DNA from: Acanthaster planci | Lineage: Eukaryota; Echinodermata; Asteroidea; Valvatida; Acanthasteridae | NCBI RefSeq assembly: GCF_001949145.1 | Contig: NW_019091432.1 | Coordinates: 1,658,094-1,722,093, forward strand | Length of the DNA stretch: 64,000 nucleotides | Direction: 5' to 3' | Shown here: one piece after another, positions 1 to 12,800 of the stretch | Layout: every line of letters starts with the position of its first letter | Numbering within the stretch: position 1 is the stretch's first letter | Program-made: the position numbers and the translations under genes | The notes under the pieces: model-generated | What the model saw: only the letters and a program-made list of their open reading frames with translations | Told to the model about the DNA's origin: nothing | Database searches by the model: none

Positions 1-3000
1 TTGAATACAGTGCAAATCAATTAAGATGCTAGTTAGTCGAGCAGTTGAGACTAATTGGACATTAGCAACTGGTTAGGTACATGAATATAGAAGGCCCAAA
101 CAAATTAGTGGAGTTAGTCAATGCATTTTAATGTGTTAATATTCATTGATTTGAATTTCATGCAAGCTTGGATTCATTTCCCTAGGCATTCACACAGACA
201 TGCAAGAGTTCTGTGGGCCGAGCATTTCTGAACCAGCGGCTTGGCCCGATGGCAATTTATGACCTGTCATTCCAACATGACAGGTCAGCCCAACATTTCT
301 GTTTGGGTGGCTGGCTGATATGTGCACATGCCAACTGTCCTGACTTGACCCCTAGGAGCATGATTAATTGGCCTAGAATGCTGTTAAATCCAGAGGTTGA
401 TGTGTTTTATGTGAAGCTTCCCTCTTTGTCAGTTTCATCCTGTAACAACAAGGTACTTTCTTCCAAATATTGTTCTTTGTGTGGTTTGTGGTGCAGGAAT
501 AAGGATGTTTAATTTAATCTTTAATTTCTAGTTTTATGGTGCATTGTTTTGGAGGAGGCCATACTGCTGGCAGTAAGGCATAAAAATAAACACTTTTAAG
601 TTTGGAATAAAAGGACAGATTCAAAATTGTGCTTATGACCCTTCCCTGTGTTCATCATGTTGGTGACCTTGGAACTCTAAGAAGTGTATTCCTGGGACAT
701 GTCCTTACAACATAGGTTTTAAAAAGGTTTGTCCTTAAGTTGCTTCAGATTTGCCCTGAGACTTCCCACAGTTTATTTGTACAGTGCTATTAGCTGACCC
801 CTTGAAGGTTAAAACTCTATTTTATTACCTGTGTAAGAAGAAAACAGAGTACTATAATTGATTATGCTTGCTGTATTTTTTGTTGATATATAATGTCTAG
901 TGGCTGTACCTATCTGCTCACCCACAACCCCCCCCCAAAACCCCCACAAAAAAACCACTGGTGAAGCCTGGTGTATTTTCACAAGGGAGCATTGAATTTG
1001 TATGCATCTGTTACAACATTAATTTACAGACCTGTTTTTTTTTTTGAGGCTATTTAAAGCATTTGTATTGCTACAAGTAAGTTGAAAACTTTGTGGTCAT
1101 AATTTCATAATTTAAGTGGTAAGTGGTGATGCAGCTCTTTTGGTTTAAAATTGGGACATAAATAATGATGCAAAAGTAATTAGAAGAAAGACTGTGAAAA
1201 TTCATTTTTCTTGTGGTGTGATTGAATTACCATATCTTCTTATTGAATTGAATTGAATTGATTGAATTACCATATCTCCTTATTCTCGTGGTCGGACCCG
1301 GAGGTTATTCCATTTATTGCACTCACTTCTGGGTAAAGGGGCAACTCTCCATTCACTTTGTACATGGATTTGCCTTTTTAGCTGCAACATGATAAAAATA
1401 ATTGAAAACTTTTCAGTACACTGTGGGAGATATCCATTGTGCATAACTAGTGAAATTTTGGGCATATTTGATGTAAAGGGTAAGAGTTTAGTCAATAACT
1501 CAGATTTTCCCCATAGACCGAAACACTGTTTTTTCCCTGTTGAGTTTCGAGTGTGAAATATGGAATAGGCCTAGCCACCAATTGACCAACCAGAGAGAAG
1601 AATCAAGACTCAGTGATGTCATCCAGACTGCGAGAATAGCCCCATGTGCTGACATTTAAAATATTTGTCACATTGTGGCTTTAATCTTCACTCATGGGAC
1701 GTTTCCCGGAGTATTCTGGGATGGAATAAAGGGACATCCTGGAAGAAGGTGCTTTTTCCGCTCAGGTTTTGGTAAACAGTCTTCTCATGTGACACACATG
1801 TCAGTTTTTGAGCTCTAAACACATCATTAAATTGTCAGCAGTAATGATCCACACATGATCCGTATGTAGCAAATGACCCTTTCCACCCTGGATGAATGTT
1901 TCTAATTGGTGTTGAGCATCCTTTGTGGTCAAGTAACAAGCACTTGCGTTGGGAGTTGCTGACATGCCAGTGCTGTGGAAATATTTACACGATCATTTGC
2001 AGGTGACCTTGCAAGGGCATGGAGTTGGCCAAAGGAATTGCTTGTTACATAGATGTATTTCAGTTTATTTGAAGAAATCTGTAAAAATCAGACACAGTTT
2101 TTAGGACAAATTTCACCATGTTTAGTTTTCCCTCATAATACAGCACAGAATTTGATATCGAAGGACGAACCCTTATTTAAATATGATGTTAATTGATATT
2201 TAGGAGATACTTCTTCCGTGTCAAAACCACAGATGAGCCATGACACAGTTGGAATAGAAGGAAAATATTTGTTAATGGAGATTACTATTTCATTCCAAAC
2301 AATTGCATATGTGAAATTTGGCGTGAATGCAGATACCTTGGTGTTTCATGCTCAAGGCATTTGATTGACTGGAGGTGACTGTTCAGTTTCACACGCGTGT
2401 GTAAAAGCATGGAGTAAATACCTTGCTGAGACTCAAAATCTGATTCTTGCTAATTATGTGGGGAATCCATGGCTCTTCCAAATTCTTGACATAAAAAAGT
2501 CAGGAATTTTAAATCACCGTGGGAAACAGCATAGAAGTATAATTTTCTTTTTGGATGTGCCCATGTGCACTACTAGTAACGAGACTGCAAGGATAGCTGT
2601 CACATGCCAGTGAGTCACAAACCAGATGGAAATGGTATCTTGGAGATGTGCAATCCCCAAATTTAGCCTTCAACCCGCATTGTCTTGTGTGGGTGGCCTG
2701 GTCAACCATCACGTTTGTAGGCATAGGCAGGAAAAGACTAGTGTTGCGGGAACATTGAGTCTGTTCCCCTCGATAATGCTTGGCTTCTGAGTCAGATATT
2801 TTGACAGTAGTATAAGTAAGTTAATACCTAGTTTGTAATGGAATGAAATCCCTGTAATTTCACCACCTTGTCAAGTCTGATTGCTTTTTACAATAAGTAG
2901 CTAAAGAAGGGGCATGGAGCATCGGGCAAGGACATTTAACCTTTTGGGTATATTTATTCCTACACTTCTTTTGCTGTCTACATTTTAGTGTGAAAGGTAT

Positions 3001-3755
3001 ATACATGAACATGTATGTTTGTAGTGAAAAAATGGTAAAGCGTCAAATTTATCTTTGAGAAAAGAATAAATTGGCCGTCCTTCAGTTCATGCTTTTGAAG
3101 TCCTTGACGAAAAATTATAGGACCCCCTGTCACACTGGCAACCATAAACTCTACCTGCATGTGCATTTCTTTTAGTGATGTGCCAAGGACTTCAAATAAT
3201 TCCCCCCCCACCACCACCATCTGAAGCCCTGGATGTTGCTGGTGTGAAAGGAAAAATCCAAGAAACATGAAAAGTAACAAACGAGTGTCTCAAGTTCAAG
3301 GTGGGGTCAGTAGTTGTAAAACTACAGGGGAAACTACTTTGCTAAGCTGATTACCGATGTCTAGACTGTGTATGCAGTTTAATCTCCAGTCCCTTCCAAG
3401 CTAAGAAGAAAAAGATCCAGGCACAAGAAAATTTGGGGTAAAGGCCAGGCCACGGTTCCTGTAATCAGATTTTTTAAAATGGGAAAGGTAGGAGTGTAAA
3501 ATCTTATGTGCAGCATTCTACCATGATGCACGATTTCCTTGTAAAACTTTGCCACAAAATTCATTGACCTTTTACAGGATACCGACCACATCCCCCTCCA
3601 CTTAGCAAACATCCTGAACCACCGTGATTAACACAAATCTATGCGGGTCAGCCCTAGACTGACGCAAAGCTCAGTCTTCCCATTAAAATTAGAGCTTCAT
3701 GCAATTGCGCACAGTTGAAATGTTAACCTTCGTTTCCTCCCATATTTCCCTGTAG
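1..3755. other. Non-coding sequence upstream of the EF-hand exon (intron or 5' flank)
   Basis: I see no exon with conserved coding signal here. Since the exon at 3756 begins inside a codon, this stretch must be at least partly intronic. It holds a short direct repeat with a TTGAA microsatellite near 1221-1284 and C- and T-runs near 930 and 1035. Confidence 0.5.
1221..1284. repeat. Short direct repeat with TTGAA microsatellite
   Basis: The 24-base phrase starting ATTGAATTACCATATC occurs at 1221-1244 and again at 1261-1284 with one difference. The space between is filled by repeats of ATTGA. This looks like replication slippage. Confidence 0.7.
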
Positions 3756-3899
3756 CACTGAGGACTGCTTTCCGTGAGGTAGACGAGGAGAAACAGGGTG
3801 CAATCGACTCTTCCCTGGTACCCAACCTGGTCGGTAAACTCTTGGGAAGGCAGGTCACCAGGAACAACAACCTTATCTTCTACAACACCACCAAGAACG
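3756..3899 (+). CDS. Septin gene exon 1 in window: EF-hand-like exon
   Basis: A pyrimidine-rich tract and AG precede the exon and GTAAGA follows. It carries two bases of a split codon, 47 whole codons and one trailing base. The peptide begins [17 protein letters not shown], which resembles the entering helix and loop of an EF-hand (Asp at loop position 1, Gly at 6, Ile at 8), but position 12 is Leu instead of the usual acidic residue. The exon ends in YNTTKN, the start of a second loop that is completed only by splicing to 13457. The leading split codon shows that at least one earlier exon exists; I could not find it in bases 1-3755. Confidence 0.7.
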
Positions 3900-6800
3900 G
3901 TAAGAGTACACATAACATCGAACTTGGTTCAGTGTGCTGCAAACCGTGTTTTTTTAGCTGTGTGATAAGGTGACAACTTCGGATAATGCCTTGCTTTTTA
4001 TATTCATTTTTCATGTTCAACAATCTTAAAATTTCAGCAGCAAGGATATTGAGTGCCCGTCGCATTAGCATAATTTATCTCCATATTTCTGTCTACATAG
4101 TCACAGGCATACTGTAATTTGATACTGTAAAGCAACATGAATGCTGCATTGGCTCTGAAAACAATGAGCTTGTTGAGAGTGATCACATGCTTTCTGAGAG
4201 GTGCATGAAGGATGTTGACATGTTTGCTGTACAAAAGGCAACAGCATGTCAAGTTGAGCAAGGCCACGCTTAAATCAAACCATTGATGCAAAGCATGCTT
4301 GCCAGAACCATCTGCACTATTGTATAATATATACCATTGTTTGATTCGCCAGTAGACGAGATGTAAATCCTGAACTTGAACACAGCTGTCCCGGCGTTAT
4401 CAGGAACCATGCCAGTCAAACTGTTTCATAATATTTACAAACATCATCTCATCACAGCCATCCACATAGCCGTAGATTACTAGACACATATGATGACAAG
4501 CAGGTTTCCAGCTAGTAGACTTTTGAGGCCATGGCCATTCGTGCCAGTTATTCCATGGCTGCAACCCTAGCAGTAGGGGCTATGGTTGGGAGGTCCGCAC
4601 TCCTACATGGGTCAGCTGCTTCCTGAAACTACTGCATGCTGTTTGCCGGGTAAGTGGCATTAACAGGGTTAATGCAGTCACGAGTTTCTTCTCGCACATA
4701 CATGCACATGTAGTAAAGTGACTCATTTGTTACAGTGAGATTGATGTACATGCAACTCAATGCAATATGAACTTTGCAGGCTTCATCTTGTGTTTGCGCA
4801 AGGTGGGGAACTGAACATCACAACATTTTGGAGGTGATTCTAATCAGTTGCCATCAAGAAATGCTAATTTTCCTCTCAGTTGTTCTCCTTCCAACTGTAA
4901 AAAACTTTTTCGTGTCTGGCATTGTCACACACAGACAAAAATCAACAGCAGCCTAAAGCATCAGTTAGCTAAATGTAGGAATAGCCACATGGTTTTTCCA
5001 AGTAAGCACACTCTGCCCAGAGTCCCAAAAACCAGGAAGCTAAAGTTAATGTCTAGACTGGTCTGTCTGTGGACTCTTGTGGCCGCTTTAAGCTTTGAGT
5101 TTCACAATTAAAGGTACATGTACATGTACGTCACTGCCAACTTCTGATGTATATTTGGTACGGCTCAGCGCAGCTGCACATAGTGCTTGCTGAGATGTTT
5201 GTATCCATCAGCTCAACAGCTCTTGCGTGCATCGGTTGTATGCAATGAAGGCTTGATTATGTTTCGCACCTAATTTATGCACAGATGCTGTCCAAGTGTC
5301 CTTAAGTCCCTTGCCTTTTACGGTCAGCCAAATATAGCACCCTTAGCTGTTCATGCAGGGATCCCCCACAGATGAATCCAGCCACATGATCACTATATCA
5401 GGAAAGCCGTAGCTAGACTTAACGTACAGAAACTCCAAACAAACCAGATGCGTGAACCTTGTCCTCATGCACCTTTATGGAACAAAATAACAAGTACTCT
5501 ATTTTCCGTACATATTTTTTATGTTTTTAGGACAAATTCCAATTTTCAAATTTTGATCACAGAAATTGTAACTAGTCAACTTCACAGATAGCTCCTCCCA
5601 CTTACTTTACACATGAGTAATATATGTCCAGTTTGGTTTTGAGTGTTTTTTATAATTTTAAAGGTTTCTCTTCGTCCCTGGCATTCATTTGTCAAATGGC
5701 ATTATTTTGACAGTCCCTGAAACCACTATTTGATCTATCGGCAGCTGAACAGTTTCACTTTCTCTTGCATCTCACTGCATAAATATTTTGTTGGACACCT
5801 GCTGTGATGACCAGTATTGTGTAGCATTCAGCAGGAGCGTTTTTGTGCATCGGTTTCTAGGCATTTACCATCACTAAAATCATAGATCTTTTTTCAAATG
5901 TGGAAATATGTGCACATATTTTTAAAACCTTAACCATTCAGCCATAAATCAACCATCCTAAATATCATACATGTACCCTGGTATGTGCAAATCGGTCTTA
6001 AAATAATGATCCTAAGATGGATCTGTTAGACGTTCAAAATTCAATTATCCAACCCCCTCTTTACAAACATTAGTTGTAATCAACTTGGGCAAGTTAAAGT
6101 CTCTTCATGAGTTGTATGGAGCGCTATTGAAGCAACAACAATTTGCATGTACAAGACATTACTCTATTTGAAAAGACTGCTTTAACATTCAAGTGTGTAG
6201 CAACCCTGTGGAGAATTTGCGAAATGCATAGCAAACTCGCTCAGCAGGTGATTGGAATCTGATGAACAAGTGAAGCGTGACGAGCAATATTAAGAGCAAA
6301 ATGTCTCTGCATGATAATACCAAAGTGAGTTGACGGAAGTAGCGTCTAACCTGTTACTTAGAGATGCGGGCATGACTTCTTTTGTCCTAATAGTATCTCC
6401 AGCAAAATTTCAATACTGAAGATCAGTATGTGAAGCAAGCACTCGTGTGAAAGGAGCAAACCCCATCAGGACATCCCCTCTCTCAACCAAACCCCATCCA
6501 TGCCTTCCTTTCATCCCTCCCCCCAAAAAGAGAAAGCTTCCCTTCAAAAGCAATTGACATAAAATCCCTGAAAATCAAATCCTCGTAGCCATCTCAACTT
6601 CAAGCCAAAGGCATTGTCAGCATCCCCTGGCCAGTGACCCTCCACATTAAGAGGGAGACACCAAATTAAAATTGAATGGCCATCATAAACATGGTACATC
6701 TTGAAGCAGGATTAAAGACCTATACTCACTTTAGTAACACATCTTCAAAGGTTCCGATATTATAGTATTGTGATTGTGCTTCAAAACAAAATAGATTGGG

Positions 6801-9800
6801 TTGGTTGGACCCATCCACCATGATTTTAGCTGTTATCATTCACCAGCCAGACAGGTCTCAATTTGCCACTAATTGCTGGGATATCACTGTAAACCCAACA
6901 ATAACAGGATTAAGTGCTTAGTGTAGCTGACCCTGCCAATTCCAAACAGCCTTATCTCTTAATCCTGGTTAGCAGGAGGTAAAAAAAAATCTGTTTACTG
7001 AGTAGTTATTGCATTGGCTACCAATGGGCTGCTGAGATTGATGCAGTCATAATAAGTAATATAAACAGGAATAAGCCTAGAACATTAACAGCTTTAGCAT
7101 CATTGGCAAAACCCTTCAGTTTGAAGGTTCATCACCTTCTGGTACAGTGTATATGAACTTAAATTATTATCGTTTTGAAGTTGTTAAAAACACATGACTG
7201 TTGAAACTGATGGTGTTTATTGATAAAATGGTGTTGCGGGTCAGTGTTATTCCAGTAGTTTTAGTGTTGAATTAAAAATGGAGTTGGTTGGACAGTTGAA
7301 GTTGGTGCGTAAGTTGCGTGTTAGATGCTCATGAGGGATTATGTGAAAATAGCCAAGTGCTGCTATTTCACTAGAATCATGTCTTCGAATGAATATAGTT
7401 GTAATATAAGAAAGAGAAATCATGTGTTCGTCAGATACATATCAGTGTTACTCTGGCATCACATCTTAAACTGCTATACAGTTTTTCCTCATTTTCAAGT
7501 TTAAACTCTCTACACCTCATCTGATTAAACTGCTTTTTTTTGCTAGAATGTTCTTCTCAAGCTGCCAGGCACTGCAGGCAGGCTTTTGAAAAAAAAAGTT
7601 ATTCATCCAAACAAAACATTTGTAAACATGCACGAACAAAAATTGATCTCAGATAATCTTGTACCTGTTGACCACTGAAATGTATAGTGTACTATCCCAA
7701 AGGACTTGTTAGAAAAAAATAAGATAGTTCAGTGCCTGTCATGCTGTTTCTAGCATGAAAACCTTAAATGTCTAATGAAGCCACTTGTGTGATAGGGACC
7801 CCCTGGTATCTCATCAGAGTATGAAAAGGATTCACACTCCTGGCATTGATTGGCAATCGGTGTTCATGATAATATTTAGGGGTCCCCATGGTCTGGTCTG
7901 GCCAGGTATCTGCCACTTGTGATCTGCAGAGTGAGAGGGGTTGACTTGAAAGCAGCAGTGTGGAACTTGGTGTTCTTGAGCAGGAGACATTGCCTTAATT
8001 TCCTTCTGCTTGGCAGCCAGCGGGCACTGGTTTGGAAACAGCCCACAGTGTTTTAGCTCATGTTTACCATGGTAAAATTTCAAAGATATGATTTTACCTC
8101 AAAAAGCTCTTTGTCAGGGAAATTTATGCCAGAAATCTGGTTACATCTGAAGCGATCTGTGATTAGTATGAAGTAGGTCCTAGAACTCAAAGGTGATCAG
8201 ACTTCTCTAGACGTACATGCACATCCACTTGGGTTTGTCAGACACATAACCTTTGGGCTTGCGGCTCAGAATCTCACGCACTATTTGGTGCAGGGAGCTG
8301 AACCTTTTTGAAGGGAGATACTCATTATATTACTGGGCTGCATACATTGGGGTTCACACATCACTGAGTCCTGAACACTGGGGATTGGATTTCACAGAAG
8401 ACTTGCTGACAACAACCAACTTGGCTGTCACTTTTAGAACAGTCGTGAGCACCTCGTCCCTTGTCTTTCTGAATAGACCTGTTCAAGTGTCAGTAACTGT
8501 TCTTCCTTGGCTTCAGGATTTACTGTCCATGTCCCATTGATGGATAGCCTTGTTTGGGGTTTCACAAGGGACTTTTGGGCAGTAATCTCACTGTTACTGA
8601 CTTTTTGCCATGTCACAGAAGATTGACTTGGCAAGCCCTTAGGAAGTTTGGATTTCCGTAGACTTGTTCTCAGTCAGAACACATCTGTTGTTAATCGCCG
8701 GATGTTCTGGAGTTTCTGTAGTGCAGAGTTTACAGGAATTCTAGTTTTGAATTTCTCGTCAAGCATGTATATGTCACATTTGATCATGAGCTTTTTTTTT
8801 TCAAAAGCAAATAAAAAACTTTTTTTTTTGGTTCAAATTCAAGACAAGTAATTGGACCAGTGTCATCTTCCTCTCCCAAGCAGAAGTTAATTTTGTCCCA
8901 TGGCTGTGCAGCTAACAGAAATTAAGAAATATCATAATGATGACAGATGGTGTGGTATAGTAGTACGGGAAATTTCCTGTAGGTTTGTCAATACAGAGCT
9001 CCTTGTCAACTGACATTTTGCTATAGTGTGTAAGCCGCTAAAAAGCGACTTTTCTTTATCAGCAATTTTGTGGTAAAAGGGCCCTATTTCAAGGCTGTTG
9101 GTAGAAAATTGGTGGAAAATCGCAGCAAACTGCAGCAGAAAATTGTGCACGAACAGTTGAAGCACATACCTTTTACCAGTTGGCAAGGACTTTTGGCTTT
9201 CACAAAAGTGTACATCAATTAAGTTAGAGTTTTGTGCTTACAGGGATAGTGCACAAAATCCTTCCTAGCTGTGACAGCTTAATCAGAGACTGTAAGCACA
9301 GACATTGACATTATGCAATCTATGACATCAGGCCCAGTGCCAGATCACAACAGGGCCGCATTCAAAAGCACAGTACAATATACGTATGCATACCATCAAT
9401 GATAAAGAGATACAGGATATGTCGATAACGCTATAGGTATTGTAATACTGAACATGCCCCAGGTGTTATGTTTTCTGCATGATGTATGCTGCAGTTCAGG
9501 TGAATGCAAGGAGGCCAGAAACAGTTCTTGCTAACTCATTGATTGGACGACAAATGGTTAAAGCGTGCTGTGACATGATTACATTGTCCAGGAAATATTG
9601 GTCACCGGAGCTAACCAACCCGATAAAGTTACCAGAGGTGACCTGAACAGAATTACCCACGGTTATACATGTAAACGAGTGCAATGTGTGGAAATATCTA
9701 GTTAAAGGTAGACGGTTGCCAAGAATTCCCTAAGGATGGACAGGGAAGGCATATCACAATAGTGGGTGTGGTGTCACTGAATGGCAACCTTGTTCCGCAA

Positions 9801-12800
9801 TGATTGGCCCAAATCTAATTCACAGTTTGTAGGTTACGAAACGGTCGGGTGTTACCCGTCAGCTTCTCCCCCTCCCCTCCCCCGACGAGTTTTCCTTACG
9901 GACCGAGGAGTGGCAAGACAATGTCTTCACGCATCAGATGTATCTCGTGGTTCTCTCCTAGAGATTTCACCATTCAGCTTTCCTTTTGTGGCTGTCGGAA
10001 GTGATCAGGCCAGTCTACTGGCAGACAGCACGATTGCCCCTCAGCTTGATTAGCCAGACACAATACCTGCCTGTAAACCTTTCATTTTTTTCTTTTCTCT
10101 CTTTTTTTATCAGATCTTTGTCTTGTCCTCCCGCTGTTGCTCTGTCGGAATGTGACTAGAGACCTTGGGCTTTTTGCTAAATGCCACAAATTGAGTATTA
10201 GACTGTGCAGTCTGGGATGTAAACATATCACTGGGCGATTCTTTCCCAGTCGTGAGCCATGAAAAGATTGTTTATTTTTATTTAGTGGACTTTTCTAACA
10301 GGATTAGCCTGGTGGCTCCACAGTCCCATCTATGAAGCCCCCAGACCTGTGGGGGGATTTTTACTCCGGGGAAGATGCACCATTTCTGTCACATTCAGTC
10401 ACGTACACTCCAATGGGATTTGGTCACACTGTCCAGCAAATGGCTAGAGTGTTTCCTCAACTCAAGCAGGACACCCTGCTGTGTGTGGTTTCTCTTCCCC
10501 CTCCCTGGCCCCCAGTTGGTATTCCCTCACCCTCGGTAAAAACCCCAACTTGATCAGTTTCGCATCAAGTGAATGCATCATCCTAGTGTTTGTTATCCTA
10601 CCTACACTTAACACATTATATATTTATGCCCTTCAAAATAGTCTCAAACCACCAAAAGGTGATTCCACTTAAACTAAAATTCTTACTCTAATACAGTCAC
10701 ATATAAAATTGTAAATGAACGTTCCCATTGCAAGCATCCAAAGTGGTTTACTTGATGTTACCTGTGACATTGAAAATCATCCTTGTTTGTTACTAAGTTC
10801 TCCAGTGTCTCAGCAAGACCAGCCCTGGGCACGTTCATTTACTCAATACTTTACGTACATACATGTATGCAAAGGTATACAGGGTATGCCAGTATCGGTG
10901 TACACATTGTGCTATTTAACATGCCCAATGTATAACAGCAATAGAGGTTCTTGTCATGCTTATCAAATTGCACTTGACTGCAGTAAAACTGTGACTGTAG
11001 TATTCAGACTCACAACTGGGAGTCAAGGCCAATTTTCTGTGATCATGTTACTACATGTAACATTGCAGTATCAAGTGCACCCAAATGCAAAATGTTCTAA
11101 GTGGTAAAGACCTGCCATTGGGGTTTTGGAGTAATAAGTTGATGGAGAGAGGATAACCGCTGGCAGATACCGGAAGAAAGATTTTGGTGTTATCCTATCA
11201 GGGAATGAGAAGTTCTAGCAGGAGGTTTGTCTTGAGATATTTTCCGACCGCCTTCTGAAACAGAATTTTACCTTCAAGATTTGTTTAGTTGTCTGGAATT
11301 GTCCAATGCTGAGCAACGTTACTGTGGCAGCTTGCAGACTGGACCGTCTCATGTCTTACAGGTTTCACTTTCAGATTTCAACTTTGCCTTGACTTAACTT
11401 TGAAAGAAAAACAACAGCACCCATTGAAATAGAGTTGAGTTTCTGAAGCAGACATTTCACAGAAGTGTGACTGATATCGTAACATTTACTAAGGATGTCT
11501 TGCGCCTTGTTGGTTTGCCATGTTGATGAAAGTTTAAATAAATGTATGTTACTGTTTGCTCCCATGTGCATACATGAACTAATTACATGAGCGCCCTCTC
11601 TCTGCTAGTCTTAACTGGTTTGCATGGCACTGTGTACATTATTTGTAACAAAATGGCCATGAATAAGACTTTGTTTAGATCCAGCAAAGTGTGTGACGGT
11701 CATGATCATACCTGTGCAATTTAATTCAGTCAACACAACAGATGTCGTGTAAAAATTTAGACCTAGGGCTTCGTTTTCAAATTTTCCCCTGCAGTAAGTT
11801 CTTGCTGTTTCTAAACAGGGTCTTTATTTTGGTAAAGCAGCTGATGGTGGAATCGCTTAAACACCTTTGTAAGTAAAGAAGGTTGGAAATTCAATGTGAA
11901 CTTTTAAACGATCAGTTGATACTTGATAGTTTACTTACAAGTGCATGGGCCATTGCGTCTGATTTAGTAGATTTTTGCCACGTATTGGTAACCTTACAAC
12001 TTTTACATCATTAACAAAACAGATTATAGAATACTTTGTGTTGGTTTATCTTTGAAACATTCATGCATTCATTTACATATTTATATGTAACAACTCCTCA
12101 GTCAGACATTCTCTCCTGATAATTTTGTTTGTTCTGATAATCATCACAGACATTATTTTATCACTACCTGCCATTACTACATACTAATAAAGTTTATTTC
12201 TGTCCTTTTATGCTCATAGGGAAAACAAAGCCTGTTAGAACACCAACTTCTATTTAGTGGTTTGTCGCTGTTAGCTTGTGTGAATTCCGGATGCGAATAG
12301 CATAAATCCTTGAAAAACGTACCACTTGAAGGCTTAATTAGGAATATTACATGGACATGTACATTCCGTCCAAATGCTCTTTTGGAAGAAGTGTTTTCCT
12401 TTATTTCTTTATCTAATGCATATTTACATTCATGTTACATGAATACCCATCAGGCCACATAAACAGATGAAAATATTTATAAATATAGTCCCCAAGCATG
12501 CATATTTTCACCCAGTCATAATAAATAAATCTAATCTGACTGCCTGTTATTGTCATTTCAAGAAAGGGAAGTGGACAAAATAGGCAGAATTGTTTCCTGA
12601 AATGGAGCTCTGCTCTTAAAGCAATTCCTATTGTATCTCACTAAAAGAGATTGCATTGCAGTGAAATCAATAAGAAACAATGGGAAATAGATACTTTAAG
12701 TAAAAGAACTTTGGCTTCCCTGAGCTAACATGCTTTAAAGTTGAACGCCATCAAACAAAAGGTTTACTGAGTAAAGTTAACTATTTGTCCTAAATTTTGG

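Noticed and set aside
8434-9186. Minus-strand frames that look mildly protein-like
   Set aside because: I could not recognise a family or link the two frames; they may be an old repeat, but support is too thin.
10715-11107. 130-residue plus-strand frame
   Set aside because: No motif, no good flanking splice sites, and it lies within the large septin intron.
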